Assembly (NCBI GenBank): GCA_964423575.1
Contig: CAYRFF010000004.1
Span: 36,540 to 100,539 of the forward strand
Reading direction: 5' to 3'
Length of the DNA: 64,000 nt
Origin: CAYRFF01 sp964423575
Lineage (GTDB): Bacteria > Bacteroidota > Bacteroidia > Chitinophagales > Saprospiraceae
The first letter of the stretch is position 1, and every line of letters begins with the position of its first letter. The notes under the pieces are model-generated. The model saw nothing but the letters and a program-made list of their open reading frames with translations, was not told where the DNA came from and ran no database searches. The translations under genes and the position numbers were made by a program. This document shows positions 53,195 through 61,263 of this stretch, piece after piece.

Positions 53195-54152
53195 ATTTAT
53201 TATTTTTCTGAATTGGATTAATCATATAAAGGAACTGTAGGTTCACTGAGCTGCCCGGAGTAACATAACCGTCAGCAAGGTTATAAACGAGTGCTTGTTG
53301 AATTTTCAATCGCCATATCGCGCTTTCAGTGTACAGACTGACCCCGGCAGAACCATCGACCTGCCAGCCACCACTGAGAACATTTGCAATATTGTCCTTA
53401 ACACTGAGCAAATCCTTGTCTTTGACACTTGCCTGTACACCTATTTCCGGTACAAGGCGATTATTGCCATTAAAGAAATTATAGAATCCGGAAATTCCGA
53501 CATTATATTGATTACCATATTGGTAATTACGCTTATTCCTCGAGTACATCAGCGCAGAGACATCCACATAAAGTCCGGCATTTGCGATAAGCATAGAATA
53601 ATTGGCATCAAGCCACAAGCCTACACTTCCTTTTCCCGGTTGAAATGCCGGAACCCAGATGTCATCATCGACCGTGTAATGATTGGCACCTAGTGGAACC
53701 TGAATTCCGGCACCGGCCATAATCATGTGTCTTACATAAGCTATACTGTAATCTTCTGTCTTGTACAGTGCATACTGAAGGGATAACATCGGGTCTCCGA
53801 TTCCATTAATTCTATGTACTTTATTGCCTTCCTTCATTATGTTATAGTGATATGGCAAAGTTACATTGGCATACAAGCGGGAGTTGATTGCATACCTTCC
53901 CCACAACTCTACCCGATGGAAATAATCCGAAGAAACCGTAGCCTCGTCATTTTCAAACAATAATGGGTGCACAGTACTTGAATAATTTCCCATATATCGC
54001 GCACCGGCAAAATGCATTCTACCTTCCGGCACATAACCAAGACTGGCAAAGCCTCCCGCACAGCCGCATATACTGCAGGCATAAGCCGATTCAATGCCCA
54101 TCATAAAAACCAGTACAAAAAATAATTGTAGAATCCTGTTTCGTATATTCAT
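53181..54152 (-). CDS. Outer-membrane beta-barrel protein with N-terminal CSICGC motif
   Basis: 323 residues from the ATG at 54152, preferred over 54221 because AGGAAAG precedes it and it begins a signal peptide (MNIRNRILQLFFVLVFMMGI...). Cleavage after SAYA would expose CSICGCAGG (Cys26, Cys29, Cys31) at the mature N-terminus. The remainder is barrel-like with aromatic strands (RVELWGRYAINSRLYANVTL, WRLKIQQALVYNL). First gene of an operon with four lipoprotein paralogues. A CxxCxC terminus suggests metal or cluster binding, but no function is known to me. Confidence 0.75.
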   Translation of the reverse strand: MNIRNRILQLFFVLVFMMGIESAYACSICGCAGGFASLGYVPEGRMHFAGARYMGNYSSTVHPLLFENDEATVSSDYFHRVELWGRYAINSRLYANVTLPYHYNIMKEGNKVHRINGIGDPMLSLQYALYKTEDYSIAYVRHMIMAGAGIQVPLGANHYTVDDDIWVPAFQPGKGSVGLWLDANYSMLIANAGLYVDVSALMYSRNKRNYQYGNQYNVGISGFYNFFNGNNRLVPEIGVQASVKDKDLLSVKDNIANVLSGGWQVDGSAGVSLYTESAIWRLKIQQALVYNLADGYVTPGSSVNLQFLYMINPIQKNNKYEIL

Positions 54153-54527
54153 AACTTTCCTGTTGAATCCCGCTCCTTTCTGAGCAGGTTTATTAAATCT
54201 TAATAATTTTAAATTTTTCATATTTCCACATCCATCTTCACAGGAATAGAGTAAACTATGGAAAGAAAGGTTACAAATAGAGTCGACTATTCTGATGATA
54301 ATGTTGCACTATCGTTCTTTGCCTGGTAGATTAAAAGGAAACTAGGGGATGGTATATGCTATTCTACCGGGCTGCAGAAACAGTATTGGGAACTCGGTTT
54401 AGCTTTATTTAGGTAGGTTTATATAACCGAATTTCTCATCACTTCCTGCCGTAACCTGACTATAACTAAAGCGAGAAACTTTTTATAATTTCTCCCATCT
54501 ATACTTAAAAATGATTTGCCGAATAAT
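54153..54527. other. 375-bp leader/intergenic region upstream of the barrel operon
   Basis: Contains the alternative in-frame start at 54221. A GAGAAA / TTTCTC inverted repeat at 54473-54494 has no T run. No ORF of note and no clear promoter box. Confidence 0.4.
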
Positions 54528-55082
54528 CTATTTCTTAAACCTCCTGACAAGCTCATGCATATTTACCGACATACCGATAAACAATGACTGTTGACTCAAT
54601 TTAAACTCATCTATCGCTGAGTTTATATTCCACAGATCACTTGCATATCTTGTCCCGATATTAAGGCTGAGATAATTTGAAACATCATAGTTATATTTAA
54701 TCATTCCGTGAAAACCGATTTTATTATCATATACATCAGTGAAGACTTCAGTGAATCGTGCATAAGGACCAATCAAAAATATCAAATCATGTTTTTCAAG
54801 TTCACTTAATAAATCTGCACCAAATCCCAGACCGACTTTCATATAGTATATGTAATCGGAGAAACTTTCTAAAGAATTGTCCTCATAATGAAGTTCATAC
54901 CAGTATTTTTCAGTCCTATAATCTATAAATCCAATAAATACACTATTTGGCAGAAAGACATCTCTGGTGCCGGTAGCAGAATTTAATACAATTCCCGTTT
55001 CTACTCCCCAGTGAATCTGAGAATATGCTATATTACCAAGCAGCAAAAAGGCAATGGAGATAATGATACTTTTTAAATTCAT
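54528..55082 (-). CDS. Small outer-membrane beta-barrel-like protein
   Basis: 184 residues with signal peptide ending NIAYSQ. Alternating aromatic strands (WYELHYEDNS, YYMKVGLGFGADLL, YLSLNIGTRYASDLW) and a late SLFIGMSVNM strand suggest an eight-stranded barrel. No family I can name. Same strand as the operon downstream but 375 bp away, so probably separate. Confidence 0.65.
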   Translation of the reverse strand: MNLKSIIISIAFLLLGNIAYSQIHWGVETGIVLNSATGTRDVFLPNSVFIGFIDYRTEKYWYELHYEDNSLESFSDYIYYMKVGLGFGADLLSELEKHDLIFLIGPYARFTEVFTDVYDNKIGFHGMIKYNYDVSNYLSLNIGTRYASDLWNINSAIDEFKLSQQSLFIGMSVNMHELVRRFKK

Positions 55083-55147
55083 AGTGGTAGATTTAAGTAA
55101 TAATCCTTTTACTGTAAACGATATTTACATAACGAGTATTACAAATT

Positions 55148-55447
55148 CTATTCCTCCTCTTCTGCTCTTATTCTGTCATAAATCTCCGGATGCCTGTCAA
55201 ACTGAATTTTAATATAGGGGCACTTAGGAATAACTTTTAGATCGTTTGCCATAGCATAATCCATCAGAGCAGCCATCAGATGCTTGCCCAATCCTTCACC
55301 GCGATACTTCTCGTCTATTTCGGTATCGTAAGCTTTAAGAATATCGTCCTTAATATAGAATTTCATAAATCCTATTTCCCCTTCTTCCTTATAAAGAGAG
55401 AATTTTCCTTTTTTTACCTCTTCGACTTTAACTTGTGTTGTGTACAT
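55148..55447 (-). CDS. Short GNAT-family N-acetyltransferase (COG2388-like)
   Basis: 99 residues, the normal size of this minimal GNAT subfamily. EKYRGEGLGKHLMAALMDYA carries the acetyl-CoA P-loop, and CPYIKIQFDRHPEIYDRI the conserved Cys-Pro-Tyr and His-Pro-Glu ending. Cytoplasmic; acceptor unknown. No gene of the same strand close upstream. Confidence 0.85.
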   Translation of the reverse strand: MYTTQVKVEEVKKGKFSLYKEEGEIGFMKFYIKDDILKAYDTEIDEKYRGEGLGKHLMAALMDYAMANDLKVIPKCPYIKIQFDRHPEIYDRIRAEEEE

Positions 55448-55638
55448 AATGTCATTTTATTTAGTAGTTTTATGATTAGTCCGGTCTATTTCTCAGTTCT
55501 CTACCTCATCACCCTACCACATAAAGTTTAATTCTACATATTGCAAAAATGTTCTATTCTATATAAAAAAATTGTAAGTTTACAATCTACAGCCATACTT
55601 TGATCCAAAATCTTGCAGAATACAGAACCACAATCTTT

Positions 55639-57207
55639 ATGAAAAAACTCATATCGCTTACTGCTCTACTTTTCCCAACTGTCTTTGCATTTGCGCAGAC
55701 TAATGAAGTATCTCTCTCGGATAAAATAGATGCAGGATTCAGGAACTATACAGATTGGTTTGTACAAGCCATCTTCTATGAAATTCCTTTCACTGAAACA
55801 TTTAGAGTGCCGTGGGTAGTTATCGTATTGATAGGCGGAGCGATATATTTCACCACCTATTTCAAACTGATAAATTTCAGGGAATTTTTCACTGCGATAA
55901 AGGTTGTGAGAGGGAGATATGACGAAATGGAAAGGCTGGAAGATGAGGAAAATAATGAAGCGAAACCTTCAGACAAAGTTGAAGGGGAAGTGTCTCATTT
56001 CCAGGCACTTGCTACAGCCTTATCCGCAACAGTTGGACTAGGAAATATTGCCGGAGTTGGGGTTGCAATTTCCATCGGTGGACCGGGAGCAACTTTCTGG
56101 ATGATTCTTGGCGGGCTTCTTGGTATGGCAACTAAATTTGCTGAATGTACCCTCGGTGTAAGATTCAGGGAAATAGGTAAAGACGGGACGGTATATGGCG
56201 GTCCGATGTATTATTTGCGTAACGGTCTTGCCTCTATTGGCCTGAAAAATCCGGGAAAGGTACTTGCTTTTATTTTTGCTGTATTGGTAACGGGTGGAGC
56301 ATTTGGAATCGGGAATATGTTCCAGGCCAACCAGGCTGCATTGCAATTCACCCAGCTATTCGGCTGGGAAAGTACAGGATCCATAATGTGGGTCGGACTG
56401 GCGCTTGCTGCAATCGTTGGATTAGTGATTATCGGAGGTATTAAGCGCATTGCCAAGGTTACGGAAAAACTCGTTCCTTTCATGGCAATAATGTACGTTT
56501 TAAGTGCTCTGACAATTATTGCCATTAATTATCATCATATAATCGATGCTTTCAACATTATTTTCCACGGTGCTTTCACAGGTGCCGGCATAGCAGGTGG
56601 ATTCACAGGTGTGATGATTCAGGGTTTCCGTAGAAGTACATTCTCCAATGAGGCCGGAATCGGATCCGCACCCACGGCGCATGCAGCTGTGAAAACAAAT
56701 TTCCCCGCATCGGAAGGGATTGTTGCTTTACTCGAGCCATTTATCGATACTGTTATTATCTGTACAATGACAGCACTGGTAATAATCATTACCAATTTTG
56801 ATGCTAATATTCTCGTTTACGGTCAAGGTGGAGTGGAAGGCGTACAACTTACAGCAGCAGCATTTGACTCGGCGATTCCACATTTCTCAATAGCTCTGAC
56901 AATCGCAGTAATCCTCTTTGCAGTTTCCACCATGATTTCCTGGTCATATTATGGATTACAGGGCTTTATGTATCTCTTTGGGAGAGGGAATAAAACCAGA
57001 ATGACATATAATCTCATATTCTGTGTTTTTATCTGGATTGGTTCAGCAATAAGTCTGGAATCCATTGTTGACATCTCAGATGCAATGATATTTGCGATGG
57101 CAGTACCCAATATTATCGGAATTGTCCTCTTAACGCCTGTAGTAAAAAGAGAATTGAAACGATATAAGAATGCAATCCGCCTTCACGAAGCTAAGCAGAT
57201 GGATTAA
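55639..57207 (+). CDS. Alanine/glycine:cation symporter, AGCS family
   Basis: 522 residues from the ATG at 55639. An in-frame start at 55600 is rejected. Motifs of the family: ATALSATVGLGNIAGVGVAI, GGPGATFWMILGGLLGMATKF, NEAGIGSAPTAHAAVKTNFP and VALLEPFIDTVIICTMTAL. About eleven helices. Unusual is the N-terminal MKKLISLTALLFPTVFAFAQ, a signal-peptide-like extension ahead of the first transport helix, seen in some Bacteroidota members. Imports alanine or glycine with Na+. Confidence 0.92.
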   Translation: MKKLISLTALLFPTVFAFAQTNEVSLSDKIDAGFRNYTDWFVQAIFYEIPFTETFRVPWVVIVLIGGAIYFTTYFKLINFREFFTAIKVVRGRYDEMERLEDEENNEAKPSDKVEGEVSHFQALATALSATVGLGNIAGVGVAISIGGPGATFWMILGGLLGMATKFAECTLGVRFREIGKDGTVYGGPMYYLRNGLASIGLKNPGKVLAFIFAVLVTGGAFGIGNMFQANQAALQFTQLFGWESTGSIMWVGLALAAIVGLVIIGGIKRIAKVTEKLVPFMAIMYVLSALTIIAINYHHIIDAFNIIFHGAFTGAGIAGGFTGVMIQGFRRSTFSNEAGIGSAPTAHAAVKTNFPASEGIVALLEPFIDTVIICTMTALVIIITNFDANILVYGQGGVEGVQLTAAAFDSAIPHFSIALTIAVILFAVSTMISWSYYGLQGFMYLFGRGNKTRMTYNLIFCVFIWIGSAISLESIVDISDAMIFAMAVPNIIGIVLLTPVVKRELKRYKNAIRLHEAKQMD

Positions 57208-57326
57208 AACCTGAATTAAGGGATATAATCTCCGGTGAACTTCTTGGTGCATTAAAGCGTTTTTTATACTTTCATTCAGCAATAACTTTTGCTATATCGC
57301 TATAGCTTATTTAAAATTAAATATTT

Positions 57327-58979
57327 ATGAAGAAGTGGATTTCTCTGCTCGTTTTTAGCTTTATCTTTTCCTTCTCAGCAGCATTTGCTCAATCGTATTA
57401 CCCACAACCCAAACTCGTCATCACACTCGTTGTGGATCAGATGAGGCAGGATTATATTTACCGCTATTGGGATTTATACGGTGAAGACGGTTTTAAGAAG
57501 CTCGTAAAAGATGGATATAATTTCACAAATACGCATTTCACCTATTACCCTACCTATACTGCTCCGGGACATGCCAATATCGGCACGGGTGCTACACCAT
57601 CTGTACATGGTATCGTTGCCAACAACTGGTTTGAAAATGCCACCAATTCCCGCATGTACTGCACAGGCGATGCAAGTGTCAGAGGTGTAGGAACAGATTC
57701 CAAAGCCGGAATGATGTCACCCAAGAATTTAAAGACTACGACATTTTCCGATGAGCTCCGTCTTGCGACAAATTTCCGTGCACGTGCATTTGGAATTTCA
57801 ATGAAAGATCGCGGTGCAATTCTGCCGGCAGGACACTTTGCCAATGCCGCATACTGGCTTCAGGCAAAGGAAGGAAACTTCATTACTTCTACATATTACA
57901 TGGATGACTTACCTGCATGGGTGAAGAAATTTAATGCAGAGAATCGCGTGGAAGAGTACTTGACCCGCACTTGGGAGCCTAGTGTACCGTTTGAGACATT
58001 GCTCAAGTATTCAGAACCGGATGATAGCCGATACGAGAATATCGCACATGGAAAGGAAAGCCCTACTTTCCCATATAATCTACCGGAGCTTTTGAAGCAC
58101 GAAAAGAATGGCCTGGAAATAATCCTGGAAACTCCTTACGGTAACAGTCTGGCTTTCGATTTTGCGAAAGCATTAATAGATAATGAAAAAGTCGGCCAAA
58201 CAGCCTCAGGGGTACCCGATTTCCTCAGCTTGAGCTTATCATCTCCCGATTACGTAGGACATGGATTTGCCCTGAGAGCGATTGAAACTGCTGATACCTA
58301 TATAAGACTGGACAAAGAACTCGCAGATTTCCTGAAATATCTTGAGGAGACAGTCGGTAAAAACGAATTCACTCTCGTTCTCACTGCAGACCACGGAGGA
58401 GCAGACAATCCAAATTATCTAAATGACCGTGGCTATCCGGTAGAGTTTTTCCAGGGAAGGACAATCATCGACTCACTGCGTAATCATCTCGTGAACCTAT
58501 ACGGTAAAGACCCGATTAAACACTACGCCAATCTGCATATCTATATTAGCGAAGACAGCCTCGCAGATTTACAAATTAAACAGTCAGAAGTAAAGAGCGA
58601 AATCATGTCTTTTCTGCGCTTTATGCCGGGCATACACAAAACGATTGATGCTGACTGGTTAGTTTCCGGGAATGTGACTGATGAGCTTATGCAAATGTTT
58701 ATGCGGGGATATGATCCGCACCGTTGTGGAGATATAATCATCTTCCTAAAACCGGGCTGGGTAAATATGTCCTGGTCAGACAGAGGAACTTCGCATGGAG
58801 CAGTCTACACTTATGACACGCATGTTCCTATGCTATTCTACGGTAAAAATATACCCGCTGGTTTTTCCTATGACAAGAAAAGTCCGAGTCATATTGCAGC
58901 TACTCTTTCTGCCCTAATGGGGATTATGCCTCCTAGTGGGTGTATAGTAGAGCCGCTGGTGCATTACTTTGATAAGTAA
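57327..58979 (+). CDS. pafA: PafA-like alkaline phosphatase
   Basis: 550 residues, signal peptide MKKWISLLVFSFIFSFSAAFA. Aligned by eye to PafA: Asp37 in VVDQMRQDY, nucleophile Thr78 in YTAPGHA, Asn in VANNWF, Lys/Arg in SMKDRGAILPAGH, Asp-His in LTADHGGAD, and the last His in GTSHGAVYTYDTHVPMLF. These supply both zinc sites and the Lys/Asn/Arg phosphate clamp of Bacteroidota-type phosphate-insensitive phosphatases. Releases phosphate from organic esters in the periplasm. Bidirectional terminator follows. Confidence 0.92.
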   Translation: MKKWISLLVFSFIFSFSAAFAQSYYPQPKLVITLVVDQMRQDYIYRYWDLYGEDGFKKLVKDGYNFTNTHFTYYPTYTAPGHANIGTGATPSVHGIVANNWFENATNSRMYCTGDASVRGVGTDSKAGMMSPKNLKTTTFSDELRLATNFRARAFGISMKDRGAILPAGHFANAAYWLQAKEGNFITSTYYMDDLPAWVKKFNAENRVEEYLTRTWEPSVPFETLLKYSEPDDSRYENIAHGKESPTFPYNLPELLKHEKNGLEIILETPYGNSLAFDFAKALIDNEKVGQTASGVPDFLSLSLSSPDYVGHGFALRAIETADTYIRLDKELADFLKYLEETVGKNEFTLVLTADHGGADNPNYLNDRGYPVEFFQGRTIIDSLRNHLVNLYGKDPIKHYANLHIYISEDSLADLQIKQSEVKSEIMSFLRFMPGIHKTIDADWLVSGNVTDELMQMFMRGYDPHRCGDIIIFLKPGWVNMSWSDRGTSHGAVYTYDTHVPMLFYGKNIPAGFSYDKKSPSHIAATLSALMGIMPPSGCIVEPLVHYFDK

Positions 58980-59010
58980 TCCGTCTTCATCTGATGTTCT
59001 AGATAATAAA

Positions 59011-59043
59011 ATGAGCTTAAGAGATTTTCTTAAGCTCATTTTT
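59011..59043. terminator. Bidirectional terminator between pafA and the convergent T9SS gene
   Basis: AATGAGCTTAAGA / TCTTAAGCTCATT with a 3-nt loop has T-rich tails on both strands (TTTTT rightward, TTTTATT leftward). It sits between convergent genes. Confidence 0.85.
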
Positions 59044-59134
59044 CAACTGTACGAGACACACTTTTCTGCATACTACTAAACGAAGTGCACTCGATGTACA
59101 ACTATACAACTCCACGAATTCACGCCTCAACGAT

Positions 59135-60643
59135 TCATCTTTTCTTCACAAACTTCTCCACTGCTCTCCCACCATCAACATATTCTATACTCAGAAAATA
59201 AGTACCGGAAGATAATCCCAATATATCTATTTCTTTATTGTTCATCATATCAGATTGCAAGAGCTGACCATAAATACTGTAAATTGTATAGGATTTCACT
59301 GGTTTATCACTCTTTATACTCAATAAATCATGAGCAGGATTGGGATAAAGGGTTAAATCGGATTCTTTATTACTGGGATTAATTACAGAGGTTTTAACAA
59401 AAGGTATCTCCTTGCTACTGTCACAACCAGTAAGGTATCGGTATTGCGCGATGTTCGGAAGGTCTCCTCCTATAATTGTTGGCAATTCTATCCCACGTTC
59501 AATAAATTCACATGCAGCTCCCTTCCTATCAGGTTTCATAATTACATGCAAATAATAAGTCGTTGAGCCGGGAGACACATATAACCTACAATCCGGACCC
59601 TGAAAAATCATTCCCAGACCTACCGGCCAGCCGGTTTCATCCCATGAGCGGACGTAAGCCACATGATAGACCTCGTCTTCATTTTCTAAATCAATCTGAT
59701 AAATATCGGTTGCATTTGTAACATAGATAAACCGTTCATTGGAAGAAAAGCATAAGCCCTGCGCAACTTTATCACTACTAGGATATGGGATTCTACGAAA
59801 ATTAGACAATAAGCCAATCTCATTATCAAATTCATAAAGCTATACTCCATAATTTTCCGTGTTTATTGCGAAATATTTACCACCTGGACTATATTGTGCC
59901 TGCCCTATACCCACTTCCACAGAAATATAAGGTAAGCCTATCTCTTGGGTCTCCCGAATATATACTGTATCAGATTTTATTAGAAATCTTTCAAAGACAT
60001 TACTATTCTGTCGAGGGAGTAAAACCCACCATGCATCTTTTGCTTTATTTGGTATAGCGGTGAGATTTTCCAAATCAAGATATCCTGAATTTATTGTATA
60101 TTTTGTTTCGAAGATAAAGGTTCCATCGTTTTCTTCATGAATAATAGAGAAATATAAATTTTCAGTATACACATCTTGGTTTCCGAAATCAATTACCATA
60201 TCCTTATGTAAAACATAAGTAATAGTCGAATCCAATAAATCAGGCAACAAAAGACTACTCTGTAAACATCCATAATTAGCTTCCCAAGGACCATTAATAC
60301 CACAATTTTGTGCGCCTTCGCCTGTAGGAGTAATAACCCCAGCGCCTGAAATTCGATTCCAGAGGCTATCATATACTGCACAATTATTGGTGTGAAACTT
60401 CAATTGCCCATTCTTATTACATAAAAATGAGCCAGCAAAATTCAAAGTATAATCTTTTTGTCCCACAGGGCCATAATATGATAGATCGACCTTACTTCCA
60501 CTAAAGTCTAGCTGACTTAATCCAAACTTTAAGCTATAATCATCATCATAACCAAATATCCATTGATTATCATAATATTGAGCACTAAGGAATAAAGGAG
60601 TAAGAAGTAAACTCAAGAGGACAAAAAGAGAAGTTTTTTTCAT
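59135..60643 (-). pseudogene. T9SS-exported beta-propeller-like protein interrupted by an in-frame TAG
   Basis: One reading frame of 503 codons from 60643 to 59135 contains a single TAG at 59840-59842, splitting it into 267 and 224 residues. The upstream half has a signal peptide (MKKTSLFVLLSLLLTPLFLS) and QYSPGGKYFAINTENYGV; the frame reads on after TAG as LYEFDNEIGLLSNFRRIPYP, exactly the continuation expected in this repeat family. The C-terminus is a T9SS domain (LTLYPNPAHD...VEKFVKKR). So a nonsense change (for example CAG to TAG) or a base-call error has split one gene. Confidence 0.85.
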
Positions 60644-60816
60644 GGCGTAAAATATTTATTCACTAATAGAATTCAAGGTAAAATAATCATTTTTTCTCAT
60701 CATACATAAGCTCCCGCCGAATCTTTAAGGAAAACGAGAGAAATTTTCCGAATAGAGACGAATTATCAACTCATTCATATTAATTTATTATTGAGTTGAT
60801 ATGAAATCTTTTAGTA

Positions 60817-60839
60817 ACCGCATCCTTTTAAGGTGCGGT
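60817..60839. repeat. Hairpin ACCGCA...TGCGGT
   Basis: ACCGCA-t-CCTT / AAGG-TGCGGT forms a 10-bp stem with one bulge and a 2-nt loop, 22 bp before the cloverleaf element. Lies in the 620-bp spacer between divergent genes. Confidence 0.6.
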
Positions 60840-60861
60840 ATAAAAGCACCCCGATAATACA

Positions 60862-60939
60862 GGCTTTGTGTTGGAATCTTATAGAGATTCTAGCGACTAT
60901 GTCGCAACACTTTTGCACACAAAAGTGCAACACAAAGCC
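60862..60939. other. Cloverleaf-shaped palindromic element (four-way junction), 78 nt
   Basis: A perfect 12-bp outer stem (GGCTTTGTGTTG 60862-60873 with CAACACAAAGCC 60928-60939) encloses three perfect hairpins placed end to end: GAATCT/AGATTC (60874-60890), GCGAC/GTCGC (60893-60905) and CACTTTTG/CAAAAGTG (60908-60927), with linkers of 0, 2, 2 and 0 nt. So 62 of 78 nt can pair. No T-loop or CCA end, so not a tRNA. The rest of the 60644-61263 spacer shows no gene. Confidence 0.75.
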
Positions 60940-61263
60940 CAGTGAAGAAGCTACTTTGGCCTATAGCCTACATTTCGGCAGGCTCAATGACCTTAGCTAT
61001 ATTTACTAAAATATGCCATTATATTCTTGAAATCTGCTGACGATATTTATTGTAAGGCCGATGGATTACTTATTCGGTTATACATTTCTCCCTAAAAACA
61101 CTTATATTGTCCTTTCATTCACTTATTCAAACTATTAAGTAATGAAATCATCAGTAATCATCCCGCAAAACACAAGCGGATATCCTCATATCTTCCGCTT
61201 AGGAAGTAAATATAGACTATTTATTGATGCTGATGTCTATTGCGGTAATTAAATGAAGAAGTT

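Noticed and set aside
55600..55638. Upstream in-frame TTG start for the AGCS symporter
   Set aside because: Adds a polar, non-conserved leader before a good ATG that opens the hydrophobic N-terminus.
60862..60939. Cloverleaf as a tRNA or an integron attC site
   Set aside because: 12-bp outer stem, no TTCGA T-loop, no plausible anticodon arm geometry, no RYYYAAC/GTTRRRY core sites or integrase nearby.
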